A stretch of 64,000 nt of DNA from Mycobacterium intracellulare ATCC 13950 (GCF_000277125.1 NC_016946.1:2480001-2544000), one strand, 5' to 3'. Positions 34,344 to 45,835 are shown, counted from the first letter of the stretch. Made by a program: numbers and translations. The notes: generated from the letters alone by a model not told the origin.

Positions 34344-36173
34344 ATGGGTAGCTCAGAGCGTTCTGAAGCTTTCGGAACCCCCCACGAATCAGACATGTCC
34401 AGCGGCGACGAGGCCGAGTTGGAGCAGCTACGCCGCGAGGCGGCGATGTTGCGCGAGCAGCTCGAGCACACGGTCGGTGCGCAAGGCGGCGCCCGCTCTG
34501 CCCGCGACGTGCATCAGCTCGAAGCGCGCATCGACTCCCTCGCGTCCCGTAACTCGAAGTTGATGGAGACCCTCAAAGAGGCCCGCCAGCAACTGCTGGC
34601 GTTGCGGGAGGAAGTCGACCGGTTGGGGCAGCCGCCCAGCGGCTACGGCGTCCTGCTCGGCACGCACGAGGACGACACCGTCGACGTGTTCACGTCCGGC
34701 CGCAAGATGCGCCTGACGTGCTCGCCGAACATCGAAGTCGCGTTGCTGCGTAAGGGCCAGACCGTTCGCCTCAACGAGGCGCTGACGGTCGTGGAAGCGG
34801 GCACCTTCGAGTCGGTCGGCGAGATCTCCACACTCCGTGAGCTCTTGGCCGACGGGCACCGGGCGCTCGTGGTCGGGCACGCCGACGAGGAACGCATCGT
34901 CTGGCTCGCCGAGCCGCTGGTCGCCGAGAACCTGCCGGACGGTCATCCCGACGCCCTCAACGACGACACCCGGCCCCGCAAGCTGCGGCCCGGCGACTCG
35001 CTGCTGGTCGACACCAAGGCCGGCTACGCGTTCGAGCGCATCCCCAAGGCCGAGGTCGAGGACCTGGTGCTGGAAGAGGTGCCCGATGTCAGCTACCTGG
35101 ACATCGGCGGCCTGACCCGCCAGATCGAACAGATCCGCGACGCCGTGGAGCTGCCGTTCCTGCACAAGGAGCTCTACCGGGAGTACGCGCTGCGGCCGCC
35201 CAAAGGTGTGCTGCTCTACGGTCCGCCCGGCTGCGGTAAGACGCTGATCGCCAAGGCGGTGGCGAACTCGTTGGCCAAGAAGATGGCCGAGGTCCGCGGC
35301 GACGACGCGCGCGAGGCCAAGTCGTACTTCCTCAACATCAAGGGCCCCGAGCTGCTGAACAAGTTCGTCGGCGAGACCGAGCGCCACATCCGGCTGATCT
35401 TCCAGCGCGCCCGCGAGAAGGCGTCGGAAGGCACCCCGGTGATCGTGTTCTTCGACGAGATGGACTCGATCTTCCGCACCCGTGGCACGGGGGTGTCCTC
35501 GGACGTCGAGACGACCGTGGTCCCGCAGCTGCTCAGCGAGATCGACGGCGTCGAGGGGCTCGAGAACGTCATCGTGATCGGCGCGTCCAACCGCGAGGAC
35601 ATGATCGACCCCGCGATCCTGCGGCCGGGCCGGCTCGACGTGAAGATCAAGATCGAGCGCCCGGATGCCGAAGCGGCGCAAGACATCTTCTCGAAGTACC
35701 TGACCGAGGAGTTGCCGCTGCACGCCGACGACCTCGCCGAGTTCGGCGGCGACCGCACGGCCTGCATCAAGGCGATGATCGAGAAGGTCGTCGAGCGGAT
35801 GTACGCCGAGATCGACGACAACCGGTTCCTGGAGGTCACCTACGCCAACGGTGACAAGGAAGTCATGTACTTCAAGGACTTCAACTCCGGGGCGATGATC
35901 CAGAACGTCGTCGACCGGGCGAAGAAGAACGCGATCAAGTCGGTGCTGGAAACCGGTCAACCGGGCCTGCGCATCCAGCATCTGCTCGACTCGATCGTCG
36001 ACGAGTTCGCCGAGAACGAGGACCTGCCCAACACCACCAACCCCGATGACTGGGCGCGGATTTCGGGCAAGAAGGGCGAGCGGATCGTTTACATCCGCAC
36101 GCTGGTCACCGGCAAGAGCTCGAGCGCGTCGCGGGCCATCGACACCGAGTCGAACCTGGGTCAGTACTTGTAA
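34344..36173 (+). CDS. mpa: Proteasomal AAA+ unfoldase (ARC/Mpa)
   Basis: 609 residues, the same length as M. tuberculosis Mpa (Rv2115c). N-terminal coiled coil (about 20-90) that captures Pup, two OB-type domains, then the AAA domain with Walker A GPPGCGKT, Walker [11 protein letters not shown] and the [20 protein letters not shown] arginine region. The last residues are QYL, the motif that docks into the 20S core. Unfolds pupylated proteins for degradation. SD AAAGGAG fixes the ATG. Confidence 0.98.
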   Translation: MGSSERSEAFGTPHESDMSSGDEAELEQLRREAAMLREQLEHTVGAQGGARSARDVHQLEARIDSLASRNSKLMETLKEARQQLLALREEVDRLGQPPSGYGVLLGTHEDDTVDVFTSGRKMRLTCSPNIEVALLRKGQTVRLNEALTVVEAGTFESVGEISTLRELLADGHRALVVGHADEERIVWLAEPLVAENLPDGHPDALNDDTRPRKLRPGDSLLVDTKAGYAFERIPKAEVEDLVLEEVPDVSYLDIGGLTRQIEQIRDAVELPFLHKELYREYALRPPKGVLLYGPPGCGKTLIAKAVANSLAKKMAEVRGDDAREAKSYFLNIKGPELLNKFVGETERHIRLIFQRAREKASEGTPVIVFFDEMDSIFRTRGTGVSSDVETTVVPQLLSEIDGVEGLENVIVIGASNREDMIDPAILRPGRLDVKIKIERPDAEAAQDIFSKYLTEELPLHADDLAEFGGDRTACIKAMIEKVVERMYAEIDDNRFLEVTYANGDKEVMYFKDFNSGAMIQNVVDRAKKNAIKSVLETGQPGLRIQHLLDSIVDEFAENEDLPNTTNPDDWARISGKKGERIVYIRTLVTGKSSSASRAIDTESNLGQYL

Positions 36174-36194
36174 ACATTTGTCGGCGCCACCGGC

Positions 36195-36200
36195 TAGCGT
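36195..36200 (+). promoter_or_regulatory. -10 box TAGCGT, leaderless start for the 36208 gene
   Basis: TANNNT ends seven bases before the GTG, which places the transcription start at the start codon. No SD is present. Confidence 0.6.
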
Positions 36201-36207
36201 CGCACCC

Positions 36208-38013
36208 GTGCGGCTCCGCTTTGAGGCTCCGGGTGACGACGACGCCTACGACCAGGTTCGTGGCGTGCTGCTGGACGAGCTCGACGGTTGGTGGTCCGGA
36301 GTCGACTCGGATCGGGAAGCCGTCGTCTCCGACGTCGCCGTCTTTCTGGACTGGCGTTACTTCGACTCCACCGGTGTGCTCGACGATTTCGCGCCCGCCG
36401 ATATCGCGGAATTTTTGCTGGAGTGGTGTCCGCGGCGGTTCGAAGGCCGGCCGGACGACGCCGCCAGTCTGTGCTTCGCGGTCGGCGTATACGTCGACTT
36501 CATGGAGGCGACGGGGCGTCTGGTCGGCGGTGCCGACCGCGCCGCCAGGTTGCGCAGGCTGGCCGACGACCTTGCGCCGACCCTGCTGGCCGAAGCACGC
36601 GACCCTACCGTTGTCGAGGATCTTCCGGTCCCGGGCGACGCGCCGGAGCCCTTCGAACTGCCGTTCCTCTACGTTCCGCCGTCCGCGACCGATCTGGCGG
36701 CCGCCGCGACGGCGGTCCCGCTGCTCGCCAAACTCGATGCCTTGCGCGACTATCTCGGGCCGGACGGCAAGCCGCTCACCGACAAGGGCGAACTCGAACT
36801 GGCTGATGGTCGCGCGCTGGTGGAACGCCTCGACACCGGCGACGTGTTGGATTTCGAGTTGGGCGAGCTGAAATATCCGGCGCGGTCGACGGCGGCGCTG
36901 CGGCGTCTGAATTTCCTCGTCCAAGTGGCTATCGAGGCGGGCGCGGTGGACGTGCATCGCCACCGGGTGCTGCCGGGGCAGGAGTGGGGGACGCGCTCGC
37001 CCGTGGAGCGGGTGGAGTCGCTGTTCGCGGCGATCCTCTTGTCACGTCCGTTGCGGTCGTTGCATTCGGCGCAGCTCTATCCCGAGCAGCACGTCATGCA
37101 CGACCTGCTCGACGACGGGATCGCGTGTTGGCTGGCGCCGCTGCTGCAAGACGGCGCGAAACTTCCCTTCGAATCCTTGCTGGAGTGGGTGCACGCGCTG
37201 GTTGCCGCGCAACGGCCGTCGCCGCGCTGGTATGCCGACGAGGAGGACACGCTGGAGGCATACGTCGAGGACGACATGGGCCGACTCCTCGACGTGCTGC
37301 GGCAGGCCGGTGTGGTGCGCTGGACCGACGCCCTCGAACGGCCGCAGCCGCTTGGGCCTAGCAATTGGACCGGTGGGACTGTGGCGCTGACCGCGCTGGG
37401 GCGTCACGTCGTGCCGGAATACCTGGAGGACGCCGGATTCGCGCTGCGCCGTCTCGACCGAATCAACGACTGGGATGCGACGGACCTGATCGGCGCAATG
37501 TTGTTGGTGGGCAAGGACACTCATGTGCCGTTGATAGCAAACTGGCGGTCCGACCGGCCGGCCGCCGAGCGGGTGCAGATGGTCACCGAGGCGGCCGCGG
37601 CCATGGAGACCGCGGCCGGCCGGACGATGGGCTTCGTCGCCCTGAACGAGTTCGACATCGACGTCGCCGAACCCTTCGTTCGTCAGCTGCTGGACAGCCC
37701 GGTCGCCGGCCACGCCGCGCTCTGGCTGATCCAGCGGGACCGCGCCGACGCCGAGACGCTCGCGAGCTTCGTCGACGTTGCCGTGCTCGTCGACGTCCTC
37801 GCGGAGTCCTTGGAGTCGCCCGAGGAGTTGTGCAGCCTCTTCGCCGGTTTATCCGACCCGTCCCAGTTGCTGGACGACATCTGGCGTCATCCGGCGCCGG
37901 AGACCGCGCTCGTCCTCGACGCGCTCGGCCGTCACCTGCCGGACCGAGCACTGGCCAAGGCTGCGCGCAAAGCGGCAGTGCGGCACCAGAGTTGGATGGC
38001 AAACCGCCTGTGA
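36208..38013 (+). CDS. Unrecognised 601-residue protein beside mpa
   Basis: GTG start with a leaderless promoter 34 bases after mpa. The product is acidic, rich in Leu, Asp and Ala, cytoplasmic (no signal or membrane span) and mostly helical. An N-terminal region contains VAVFLDWRYFDSTGVLDDF; the middle has SLFAAILLSRPLRSLHSAQLY (split here as motif landmarks) and a winged-helix-like VALTALGRHVVPEYLEDAG. The C-terminal ~150 residues look like HEAT/ARM-type repeats. I recognise no catalytic motif. I do not recall a counterpart between mpa and Rv2114 in M. tuberculosis, so it may be an accessory gene of this lineage. Placement in the Pup-proteasome locus makes a role there possible but unproven. 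Confidence 0.8.
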   Translation: MRLRFEAPGDDDAYDQVRGVLLDELDGWWSGVDSDREAVVSDVAVFLDWRYFDSTGVLDDFAPADIAEFLLEWCPRRFEGRPDDAASLCFAVGVYVDFMEATGRLVGGADRAARLRRLADDLAPTLLAEARDPTVVEDLPVPGDAPEPFELPFLYVPPSATDLAAAATAVPLLAKLDALRDYLGPDGKPLTDKGELELADGRALVERLDTGDVLDFELGELKYPARSTAALRRLNFLVQVAIEAGAVDVHRHRVLPGQEWGTRSPVERVESLFAAILLSRPLRSLHSAQLYPEQHVMHDLLDDGIACWLAPLLQDGAKLPFESLLEWVHALVAAQRPSPRWYADEEDTLEAYVEDDMGRLLDVLRQAGVVRWTDALERPQPLGPSNWTGGTVALTALGRHVVPEYLEDAGFALRRLDRINDWDATDLIGAMLLVGKDTHVPLIANWRSDRPAAERVQMVTEAAAAMETAAGRTMGFVALNEFDIDVAEPFVRQLLDSPVAGHAALWLIQRDRADAETLASFVDVAVLVDVLAESLESPEELCSLFAGLSDPSQLLDDIWRHPAPETALVLDALGRHLPDRALAKAARKAAVRHQSWMANRL

Positions 38014-38020
38014 CGCGGCG

Positions 38021-38626
38021 TCAGTCCAACTGGAGCGAGTAGCTGTTCGTCAGATCGTCCTGCGTGACATGCGCGGAACGGGTGCGGGTGTCCACCCGCA
38101 ACTCCTCGGTCAGCACGCGCGGCTGATAGGCCCACCCGTGCGGCAGGTTGAGCCGGGCGGCCAAGCCGGGCAGGTCGGCGCGCGACAAGGTGGGGTCGGC
38201 GACCTGGCTCCAGGTCTGCATGACCCAGCGCTGCCCGCCGGGATCGAGCAGTTCGTAGACCTCTTCACCCGGGTTGAAGACGAAGACCGTGTGGCGGTTG
38301 ACCTGATTGGCGGTATAGGGCGCGGGGTTCATCGACGACAGCAGGACCGTGGCCTGCTGAATCATTTCGATCCCGCCGAAGGTCTTGGTGATCTGCGGAC
38401 CTTGCCGTTGCTTCTCGATGGCGTTCATCAGCCAGTAGCGCGGACCGTTGAGCAGCGCCGTGGCCGCCCCGTGCTCCTTGGCGATGGCCTGGGCGTCGAG
38501 CTTCGACCACAGCTCGGCCGGACAGTCGTTGAGCGGGAAGCTGTTGTACACCGTGGCCTGCGGTCCCGCCTCCCCGGGGGTCACGAGAAGCACTTCGCCG
38601 TAACGCTTCCCGGATAGGTCGGTCAT
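38021..38626 (-). CDS. Conserved mycobacterial protein of unknown function (Rv2114-like)
   Basis: 201 residues, no signal peptide. Conserved-looking stretches include GPRYWLMNAIEKQ, TFGGIEMIQQATVLLSSM and HTVFVFNPGEEVYELLDPGG. The position between mpa and dop matches Rv2114. Convergent with the 36208 gene (seven-base gap) and divergent from dop. Function unknown. Confidence 0.82.
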   Translation of the reverse strand: MTDLSGKRYGEVLLVTPGEAGPQATVYNSFPLNDCPAELWSKLDAQAIAKEHGAATALLNGPRYWLMNAIEKQRQGPQITKTFGGIEMIQQATVLLSSMNPAPYTANQVNRHTVFVFNPGEEVYELLDPGGQRWVMQTWSQVADPTLSRADLPGLAARLNLPHGWAYQPRVLTEELRVDTRTRSAHVTQDDLTNSYSLQLD

Positions 38627-38736
38627 CCCGTGAAGCTAATCACCGTCGTCGGCGGCGTCAACAGCAAACGCGATCACCGATGACCAGCGGCGCCAGGGCG
38701 CCGACGCCCGGGAGAAGGTCAATTCCGCACCTCGCC

Positions 38737-38742
38737 TAGTCT
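38737..38742 (+). promoter_or_regulatory. dop: -10 box TAGTCT, leaderless start of dop
   Basis: TANNNT separated from the ATG by seven bases; no SD between them. Confidence 0.6.
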
Positions 38743-38749
38743 TTGAAGC

Positions 38750-40258
38750 ATGCAAAGGATTATCGGGACGGAGGTCGAATACGGCATTTCCTCGCCATCG
38801 GACCCGACGGCGAACCCGATCCTCACGTCGACGCAGGCGGTCTTGGCTTATGCGGCCGCGGCGGGCATTCAGCGCGCCAAGCGGACCCGGTGGGACTACG
38901 AGGTGGAATCTCCGCTGCGCGACGCGCGCGGGTTCGACCTGAGCCGCTCGGCCGGCCCGCCGCCGGTGGTCGACGCCGACGAGGTCGGCGCGGCCAACAT
39001 GATCCTGACCAACGGGGCACGGCTCTACGTCGACCACGCGCACCCCGAATACTCCGCGCCCGAATGCACCGACCCGCTCGACGCCGTGATCTGGGACAAG
39101 GCCGGCGAACGGGTGATGGAGGCCGCCGCCCGACACGTCGCCAGCGTGCCCGGGGCCGCGAAGTTGCAGCTCTACAAGAACAACGTCGACGGCAAGGGCG
39201 CCTCCTACGGGTCGCACGAAAACTATCTGATGTCGCGGCAGACGCCGTTCTCGGCGATCATCGCCGGGCTGACCCCCTTCCTGGTCTCGCGGCAGGTGGT
39301 CACCGGCTCGGGACGCGTGGGCATCGGGCCCTCCGGCGACGAGCCCGGCTTTCAGCTGTCGCAGCGCTCGGACTACATCGAGGTCGAGGTCGGCCTGGAG
39401 ACCACCCTCAAGCGCGGCATCATCAACACCCGCGACGAGCCGCACGCCGACGCCGACCGGTACCGGCGGCTGCATGTCATCATCGGCGACGCCAACCTGG
39501 CGGAGACGTCGACCTATCTGAAGCTGGGCACCACGTCGCTGGTGCTGGACTTGATCGAAGAGGGCCCGGCGCACGGAATTGACCTGAGCGATCTGGCCCT
39601 GGCGCGGCCGGTGCACGCGGTCCACGCGATCAGCCGCGACCCGTCGCTGCGCGCCGCGGTGGCCCTGGCCGACGGTCGAGAGCTGACCGGGCTTGCGCTG
39701 CAACGGGTTTACCTCGATCGGGTGGCGAAGCTCGTCGACAGCCGCGACCCCGATCCGCGGGCGGCCGACATCGTCGAAACCTGGGCGCACGTGCTCGACC
39801 AACTCGAGCGCGATCCGATGGAATGCGCCGAGCTGCTGGACTGGCCCGCCAAGCTGCGCCTGCTCGAAGGGTTCCGGCAGCGGGAAAACCTGAGCTGGTC
39901 GGCGCCGCGGTTGCACCTGGTCGACCTGCAATACTCCGACGTGCGGCTGGACAAGGGCCTGTACAACCGGCTGGTCGCGCGGGGCTCGATGAAGCGCCTG
40001 GTGTCCGAGCACCAGGTGCTCGAAGCGGTGGACAGCCCGCCGACGGACACCCGCGCGTACTTCCGCGGTGAATGCCTGCGCCGGTTCGGCGCCGACATCG
40101 CGGCGGCCAGTTGGGACTCGGTGATCTTCGACCTGGGGGGCGATTCCCTGGTCCGCATTCCCACGCTGGAGCCGCTGCGGGGCAGCAAAGCGCACGTGGG
40201 AGCGCTGCTGGACTCGGTGCACAGCGCGGCGGAACTGGTCGAACAACTCACCAGCTAG
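38750..40258 (+). CDS. dop: Deamidase/depupylase of Pup
   Basis: 502 residues of the carboxylate-amine ligase-like fold shared with Paf[13 protein letters not shown] carries the metal-binding Glu, [16 protein letters not shown] carries the nucleophile/base Asp95 known for Dop, and [20 protein letters not shown] is the shared ATP-site motif. It converts the Pup C-terminal Gln to Glu and removes Pup from substrates. Rv2112c orthologue, followed by pup. Confidence 0.97.
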   Translation: MQRIIGTEVEYGISSPSDPTANPILTSTQAVLAYAAAAGIQRAKRTRWDYEVESPLRDARGFDLSRSAGPPPVVDADEVGAANMILTNGARLYVDHAHPEYSAPECTDPLDAVIWDKAGERVMEAAARHVASVPGAAKLQLYKNNVDGKGASYGSHENYLMSRQTPFSAIIAGLTPFLVSRQVVTGSGRVGIGPSGDEPGFQLSQRSDYIEVEVGLETTLKRGIINTRDEPHADADRYRRLHVIIGDANLAETSTYLKLGTTSLVLDLIEEGPAHGIDLSDLALARPVHAVHAISRDPSLRAAVALADGRELTGLALQRVYLDRVAKLVDSRDPDPRAADIVETWAHVLDQLERDPMECAELLDWPAKLRLLEGFRQRENLSWSAPRLHLVDLQYSDVRLDKGLYNRLVARGSMKRLVSEHQVLEAVDSPPTDTRAYFRGECLRRFGADIAAASWDSVIFDLGGDSLVRIPTLEPLRGSKAHVGALLDSVHSAAELVEQLTS

Positions 40259-40332
40259 CCGCCGGTTCGGCCGGGGAACGTCGGGGTTGACCGGTAGGGT
40301 AGGAAAGACCAACGGGCGGCGTGGCTGGACAA

Positions 40333-40348
40333 TTGAAAGGCCATTCAA
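40333..40348. promoter_or_regulatory. Small palindrome TTGAA-N6-TTCAA upstream of pup
   Basis: Perfect five-base arms, 28 bases ahead of the pup start. Could be a regulator site; short enough to be chance. Confidence 0.25.
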
Positions 40349-40375
40349 CAAGCCCAGACAACGCAGGAGGCGGCG

Positions 40376-40570
40376 ATGGCTCAGGAGCAGACCAAGCGTG
40401 GCGGCGGTGGCGGTGACGAGGACGACTTCGCCGGCAGCACGGCCGCGGGCCAAGAGCGCCGGGAGAAGCTGGCCGAGGAGACTGACGATTTGCTCGACGA
40501 GATTGATGACGTTCTCGAGGAGAACGCCGAGGACTTCGTGCGGGCATACGTCCAAAAGGGCGGCCAGTGA
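40376..40570 (+). CDS. pup: Prokaryotic ubiquitin-like protein Pup
   Basis: 64 residues, acidic and disordered, ending in the GGQ that Dop deamidates to GGE before ligation to lysines. The helical Mpa-binding segment is [28 protein letters not shown] at 40365-40370. The stop overlaps prcB as GTGA. Confidence 0.98.
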   Translation: MAQEQTKRGGGGGDEDDFAGSTAAGQERREKLAEETDDLLDEIDDVLEENAEDFVRAYVQKGGQ

Positions 40571-41442
40571 CCTGGCAGTTCTCTGATCGCCTACCCATCA
40601 ACTCCGCACTTCCGGGAAACCCAGCCGTAGACCTTTCGTCGTTCGCCGACTTCCTGCGCCGTCAGGCGCCGGAGTTGCTGCCGGCCTCCTTCGGGGCCGT
40701 CCAGTCGGAAAGCGCCGGGGCGCAGCTGCCCCACGGGACCACCATCGTCGCGCTGAAGTACCCCGGCGGTGTGGTGCTCGCCGGTGACCGGCGCTCGACG
40801 CAGGGCAATATGATCGCCGGGCGCGACGTCAAGAAGGTGTACATCACCGACGACTACACCGCGACCGGCATCGCCGGAACCGCCGCCATCGCCGTGGAGT
40901 TCGCCCGCCTTTACGCCGTGGAACTCGAGCACTACGAGAAACTCGAAGGCGTGCCGCTGACGTTTGCCGGCAAGGTGAACCGGCTGGCGATCATGGTGCG
41001 CGGCAACCTGGCCGCCGCCATGCAGGGGCTGGTGGCGTTGCCGCTGCTGGTGGGTTACGACATCGACGCGCCCGATCCGGAAGGCGCCGGCCGCATCGTG
41101 TCGTTCGACGCCGCCGGCGGCTGGAACCTGGAGGAGGAGGGCTACCAGTCGGTGGGCTCGGGCTCCATTTTCGCCAAGTCGTCGATGAAGAAGTTGTACT
41201 CGCAGGTCACCGACGCCGACTCCGCGGTGCGGGTCGCGATTGAGGCGCTCTACGATGCGGCCGACGACGACTCCGCGACCGGCGGGCCGGATCTGGTCCG
41301 CGGCATCTATCCCACGGCGGTCACCATCGGTCCCGAGGGGGCGCTGGAAGTGCCGGAGGGCCGCATCGCCGAGCTGGCTCGCGAGGTGATCCAAAGCCGT
41401 TCGCGCGCTGACACTTTCGGCCCCGATGGTGGTGAGAAGTGA
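40567..41442 (+). CDS. prcB: 20S proteasome beta subunit
   Basis: 291 residues. The 57-residue propeptide ends at HG, exposing the catalytic N-terminal Thr58 ([19 protein letters not shown]). The conserved Lys region and [13 protein letters not shown] follow. Starts within the pup stop and overlaps prcA by four bases. Forms the proteolytic rings of the core. Confidence 0.98.
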   Translation: MTWQFSDRLPINSALPGNPAVDLSSFADFLRRQAPELLPASFGAVQSESAGAQLPHGTTIVALKYPGGVVLAGDRRSTQGNMIAGRDVKKVYITDDYTATGIAGTAAIAVEFARLYAVELEHYEKLEGVPLTFAGKVNRLAIMVRGNLAAAMQGLVALPLLVGYDIDAPDPEGAGRIVSFDAAGGWNLEEEGYQSVGSGSIFAKSSMKKLYSQVTDADSAVRVAIEALYDAADDDSATGGPDLVRGIYPTAVTIGPEGALEVPEGRIAELAREVIQSRSRADTFGPDGGEK

Positions 41443-42218
41443 GCTTCCCGTATTTCATCTCGCCCGAACAGGCGATGCGCGAGCGCAGCGAGCTCGCGCG
41501 CAAGGGCATCGCGCGGGGCAAGAGCGTGGTCGCCCTGGTCTATGCCGGCGGGGTTCTTTTCGTCGCGGAGAACCCGTCGCGGTCGCTGCAGAAGATCAGC
41601 GAGCTCTACGATCGCGTGGGCTTCGCCGCCGCCGGCAAGTTCAACGAATTCGACAATTTGCGCCGTGGCGGAATCCAATTCGCCGACACCCGCGGCTACG
41701 CCTACGACCGCCGCGACGTCACCGGCCGCCAGCTGGCCAACGTCTACGCGCAGACGCTGGGCACCATCTTCACCGAACAGGCCAAGCCCTACGAGGTGGA
41801 ATTGTGCGTCGCCGAGGTGGCGCACTACGGCGAGTCGAAACCGCCTGAGTTGTACCGCATTACCTATGACGGATCGATCGCCGACGAGCCGCATTTCGTG
41901 GTGATGGGTGGCACCACCGAACCGATCACCACCGCGCTCAAGGACTCGTACGCCGAAAACGCCAACCTGCGCGAGGCCACCCGCATCGCGGTGAAAGCGT
42001 TGCGGGCCGGCAGCGAATCCTCCAACGGCGACCAGTCCACCCTGGACGTGGCCAGCCTGGAGGTCGCCATCTTGGACGTCGACCGCCCGCGGCGGGCGTT
42101 CCGGCGGATCAACCGCGCCACCCTGGAGAATTTGCTGCGCGAACTGGATTCGAACGGATCCTCCGACGGCGACGGCGACGGCGACGAGTCGGAGTCGAAC
42201 GGCGGCTCGCCCGGCTAG
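41439..42218 (+). CDS. prcA: 20S proteasome alpha subunit
   Basis: 259 residues beginning [20 protein letters not shown], the gating N-terminus and H0 helix of the alpha ring. No catalytic Thr. The C-terminus is a Gly/Ser/Asp tail ([14 protein letters not shown]). GTGA overlap with prcB. Rv2109c orthologue. Confidence 0.98.
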   Translation: MSFPYFISPEQAMRERSELARKGIARGKSVVALVYAGGVLFVAENPSRSLQKISELYDRVGFAAAGKFNEFDNLRRGGIQFADTRGYAYDRRDVTGRQLANVYAQTLGTIFTEQAKPYEVELCVAEVAHYGESKPPELYRITYDGSIADEPHFVVMGGTTEPITTALKDSYAENANLREATRIAVKALRAGSESSNGDQSTLDVASLEVAILDVDRPRRAFRRINRATLENLLRELDSNGSSDGDGDGDESESNGGSPG

Positions 42219-42421
42219 ACCACCGTCGGGCATGGCGTCTGACGCGGTGGTGCTGGTGTGGCTGCCGGTGCTCAAGGTGCCGATGAGGCTTCGCATCTCC
42301 CCGGCGTGCGCGCCGCGGCCGCGTCATCACGAGCGGGCGCGGCGCGGCTCTGGAACCCGCCCGCGCAAAACTTCGTCGATCGATACGCGCGGCTTGCTCA
42401 CCGTCATGCTCGGACAACCAG

Positions 42422-42427
42422 TACGCT
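42422..42427 (+). promoter_or_regulatory. pafA: -10 box TACGCT, leaderless start of pafA
   Basis: TANNNT followed by seven bases and the GTG. The 216-base gap after prcA otherwise holds only a non-conserved ORF, so pafA probably starts its own transcript. Confidence 0.6.
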
Positions 42428-42434
42428 CGATTAC

Positions 42435-43793
42435 GTGCAGCGACGAATCATGGGCATCGAGACCGAGTTCGGGGTCACCTGCACATTCCACGGCCATCGC
42501 CGGCTCAGCCCGGACGAGGTGGCCCGCTACCTGTTCCGGCGGGTCGTGTCGTGGGGGCGCAGCTCCAACGTCTTCCTGCGTAACGGCGCCCGCCTCTACC
42601 TCGACGTGGGCAGCCACCCCGAGTACGCCACCGCCGAGTGCGACAGCCTGGTGCAGCTGGTCACCCACGACCGCGCCGGGGAATGGGTGCTCGAAGACCT
42701 GCTCGTCGACGCCGAGCAGCGCCTCGCCGACGAGGGCATCGGCGGCGACATCTACCTGTTCAAGAACAACACCGATTCGGCGGGCAACTCCTACGGGTGC
42801 CACGAGAACTACCTGATCGTGCGGGCCGGCGAATTCTCCCGGATCTCCGACGTCCTGCTGCCGTTCCTGGTCACGCGCCAGTTGATCTGCGGGGCCGGCA
42901 AGGTGCTGCAGACCCCGAAGGCCGCGACGTTCTGCCTTTCCCAACGCGCCGAGCACATTTGGGAGGGCGTCTCGTCGGCCACCACCCGCAGCCGGCCGAT
43001 CATCAACACCCGCGACGAGCCGCACGCCGACGCCGAGAAGTACCGGCGCCTGCACGTGATCGTCGGCGACTCCAACATGTGCGAAACCACCACCATGCTC
43101 AAGGTGGGCACCGCCGCGCTGGTGCTCGAGATGATCGAAGCGGGCGTGCCGTTCCGGGATTTCTCGCTGGACAACCCCATCCGCGCCATCCGCGAGGTCA
43201 GCCACGACATCACCGGCCGGCGGCCGGTGCGGCTGGCGGGCGGGCGTCAGGCCAGCGCCCTGGACATCCAGCGCGAGTATTACAGTCGCGCGGTCGAGCA
43301 CCTGCAGACCCGCGAACCCAACGCCCAGATCGAGCAGATCGTCGACCTGTGGGGTCGCCAGCTCGACGCCGTCGAGAGCCAGGACTTCGCCAAGGTGGAC
43401 ACCGAGATCGACTGGGTGATCAAGCGCAAGCTGTTCCAGCGCTACCAGGACCGCTACAGCATGGAGCTGTCCGACCCGAAGATCGCCCAGCTCGACCTGG
43501 CCTACCACGACATCAAGCGCGGGCGCGGCGTCTTTGATCTGCTGCAGCGCAAGGGACTTGCGGCCCGCGTCACCACCGACGAGGACATCGCCGAGGCGGT
43601 CGACAATCCGCCGCAGACAACCCGGGCGCGGCTGCGTGGCGAGTTCATCAGCGCCGCCCAGGCCGCCGGCCGTGACTTCACCGTCGACTGGGTGCACCTC
43701 AAGCTCAACGACCAGGCGCAGCGGACCGTGCTGTGCAAGGACCCCTTCCGTGCGGTCGACGAGCGGGTCAAGCGGCTGATCGCCAGCATGTAG
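42435..43793 (+). CDS. pafA: Pup-protein ligase
   Basis: 452 residues from GTG at 42435, the length of the M. tuberculosis enzyme and a near-identical N-terminus ([15 protein letters not shown]). Glu9 binds metal/ATP and Asp57 in [17 protein letters not shown] is the catalytic base position. [20 protein letters not shown] is shared with Dop. It attaches Pup to substrate lysines. The upstream in-frame extension to 42258 is not used. Confidence 0.98.
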   Translation: MQRRIMGIETEFGVTCTFHGHRRLSPDEVARYLFRRVVSWGRSSNVFLRNGARLYLDVGSHPEYATAECDSLVQLVTHDRAGEWVLEDLLVDAEQRLADEGIGGDIYLFKNNTDSAGNSYGCHENYLIVRAGEFSRISDVLLPFLVTRQLICGAGKVLQTPKAATFCLSQRAEHIWEGVSSATTRSRPIINTRDEPHADAEKYRRLHVIVGDSNMCETTTMLKVGTAALVLEMIEAGVPFRDFSLDNPIRAIREVSHDITGRRPVRLAGGRQASALDIQREYYSRAVEHLQTREPNAQIEQIVDLWGRQLDAVESQDFAKVDTEIDWVIKRKLFQRYQDRYSMELSDPKIAQLDLAYHDIKRGRGVFDLLQRKGLAARVTTDEDIAEAVDNPPQTTRARLRGEFISAAQAAGRDFTVDWVHLKLNDQAQRTVLCKDPFRAVDERVKRLIASM

Positions 43794-43855
43794 CCGCTCC
43801 GACGCGCGTGCGCGACGCGGTGCGTGGGTGGAAGCGCCGGGCGGCGACCATCGAA

Positions 43856-43861
43856 TAATCT
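43856..43861 (+). promoter_or_regulatory. pafB: -10 box TAATCT, leaderless start of pafB
   Basis: TANNNT seven bases before the pafB ATG, without an SD. Confidence 0.6.
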
Positions 43862-43868
43862 GGTGCCA

Positions 43869-44867
43869 ATGGCGACGTCAAAAGTCGAACGGTTGGTGAA
43901 CCTGGTCATCGCCCTGCTGTCCACCCGCGGGTACATCACGGCGGAAAAGATCAGGTCGAGTGTGGCGGGTTACTCGGAGAGCGCGAGCGCCGAGGCGTTC
44001 TCCCGCATGTTCGAGCGCGACAAGAACGAGCTGCGCGACCTCGGCATCCCGCTCGAGGTCGGCAGGGTGTCGGCGTGGGACCCCACCGAGGGCTACCGGA
44101 TCAACCGCGACGCCTATTCGCTCGCGCCCGTCGACCTGACCCCGGACGAGGCGGCCGCGGTCGCCGTCGCGACCCAGCTGTGGGAGTCACCCGAGCTCAT
44201 CACCGCCACCCAGGGGGCGCTGCTCAAACTGCGCGCCGCCGGCGTCGACGTCGATCCCGACGCGCCGGTCGCCATCGCGTCGCCGGTCGGAGTGCCGGGC
44301 CTGCGTGGCTCGGAGGATGTTCTCGGAATCCTGTTGTCGGCCATCGATTCCCGACGGGCGGTCCAGTTTCCGCACCGGCCGTCGCGGGCCGAGCCCTACG
44401 CCACCCGCACCGTTGAGCCCTGGGGCGTCGTCACCGAGAAGGGCCGCTGGTATCTGGTGGGCCACGACCGCGACCGCGACGCCACCCGGACTTTCCGGCT
44501 CTCCCGGATCGGTCCCGACGTCACGCCGATCGGCCCGGCGGGCGCGGTCACCGTGCCGGAAGGCATTGACCTGCGCCGGATCGTGGCCCAGACGGTCACC
44601 GACGTTGCAGCGACACCGGCCGGCGGGGTGGCCCAGGTATGGGTGGCCGCCGGGCGGGCCACCGCGCTGCGCCGGGCCGGCAGGCACGTCGGCGAACGGC
44701 GGCTGGGTGAGCGCGACGGCGAGGTGGTCGAGCTCGACATCCGATCCACCGACCAGCTCGCCCGTGACGTCGCCGGCTACGGCGCCGACGCCCTGGTGCT
44801 CGAGCCGCAATCGCTGCGCGACGACGTGCTGGCCCGGTTGCGGGCGCATGCGGGCGTGTCCGCATGA
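43869..44867 (+). CDS. pafB: WYL-domain transcriptional regulator PafB
   Basis: 332 residues. An N-terminal winged helix (KVERLVNLVIALLSTRGYIT, AFSRMFERDKNELRDLGIPL) is followed by a WYL domain (VEPWGVVTEKGRWYLVGHDR). PafBC is the LexA/RecA-independent DNA-damage activator of mycobacteria (established knowledge). Overlaps pafC by ATGA. Confidence 0.96.
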   Translation: MATSKVERLVNLVIALLSTRGYITAEKIRSSVAGYSESASAEAFSRMFERDKNELRDLGIPLEVGRVSAWDPTEGYRINRDAYSLAPVDLTPDEAAAVAVATQLWESPELITATQGALLKLRAAGVDVDPDAPVAIASPVGVPGLRGSEDVLGILLSAIDSRRAVQFPHRPSRAEPYATRTVEPWGVVTEKGRWYLVGHDRDRDATRTFRLSRIGPDVTPIGPAGAVTVPEGIDLRRIVAQTVTDVAATPAGGVAQVWVAAGRATALRRAGRHVGERRLGERDGEVVELDIRSTDQLARDVAGYGADALVLEPQSLRDDVLARLRAHAGVSA

Positions 44868-45835
44868 CCGCCATCTCCACCCGCCTGGTCCGGCTGCTGA
44901 ACATGGTCCCGTACTTCCAGGCCAACCCGCGGGTCACCCGGGCCAAGGCCGCCGCCGACCTCGGGGTCTCGGCCAAGCAACTCGAAGAGGACCTCAACCA
45001 GCTCTGGATGTGCGGCCTTCCCGGCTACTTCCCGGGCGACCTCATCGATTTCCAGTTCTCCGGGGACACCATCGAGGTGACGTTCTCCGCCGGCATCGAC
45101 CGACCGCTCAAGCTCACCTCGCCGGAGGCCACCGGCCTGCTGGTGGCGCTGCGGGCGCTGGCCGACATCCCCGGCGTCGTCGACCCCGAAGCCGCGCGCA
45201 GTGCGATCGCCAAGATCGAGGACGCCGCGGGAGCCCTCGGCCACGACACCACACCCGCCGCGACGGCCGTCGACGAGCCCGCGCCGGCGGAAAGCCAGGC
45301 CGCCGCCGCGGTGCGCGCCGCCGTGCAGTCGCGGCACGCACTGGCCATCGACTACTACTCCGCCTCGCACGACACCCTCACCAGCCGGGTCGTCGATCCC
45401 ATCCGGGTGCTGCTGATCGGCGGCCACAGCTACCTGGAGGCCTGGTCGCGGGAGGCCGAAGGGGTCCGGCTGTTCCGCTTCGACCGGATCGTGGAGGCCA
45501 GCGAACTCGACGAGCCCGCCGCGCCGCCCGAGCCGGCGCTGCATGCGCCCCCCGACACCTCGCTGTTCGACGGTGATCCCTCGCTGCCGTTCGCCAAGCT
45601 ACGGGTCGCGCCCACGGCGTCCTGGATGTTCGAGTACTACCCGATGCGCGACGTGCGCGAGTTGCCCGACGGATCCTGCGAGGCGGTGATGACCTACGCC
45701 TCCGAGGACTGGATGACGCGGCTGGTGCTGGGCCTGGGGCCGGCCGTGCGGGTGCTGGCACCGGAGTCGCTGGCGCAGCGGGTGCGAGACGCCGCGGCCG
45801 CCGCGGTGGCGTCGTATGACGCCCTGAGCTCATAA
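44864..45835 (+). CDS. pafC: WYL-domain transcriptional regulator PafC
   Basis: 323 residues with the same plan as PafB: helix-turn-helix ([20 protein letters not shown]) and WYL domain ([20 protein letters not shown]). It acts as a heterodimer with PafB. Encoded in the canonical pafA-pafB-pafC order. Confidence 0.95.
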   Translation: MTAISTRLVRLLNMVPYFQANPRVTRAKAAADLGVSAKQLEEDLNQLWMCGLPGYFPGDLIDFQFSGDTIEVTFSAGIDRPLKLTSPEATGLLVALRALADIPGVVDPEAARSAIAKIEDAAGALGHDTTPAATAVDEPAPAESQAAAAVRAAVQSRHALAIDYYSASHDTLTSRVVDPIRVLLIGGHSYLEAWSREAEGVRLFRFDRIVEASELDEPAAPPEPALHAPPDTSLFDGDPSLPFAKLRVAPTASWMFEYYPMRDVRELPDGSCEAVMTYASEDWMTRLVLGLGPAVRVLAPESLAQRVRDAAAAAVASYDALSS

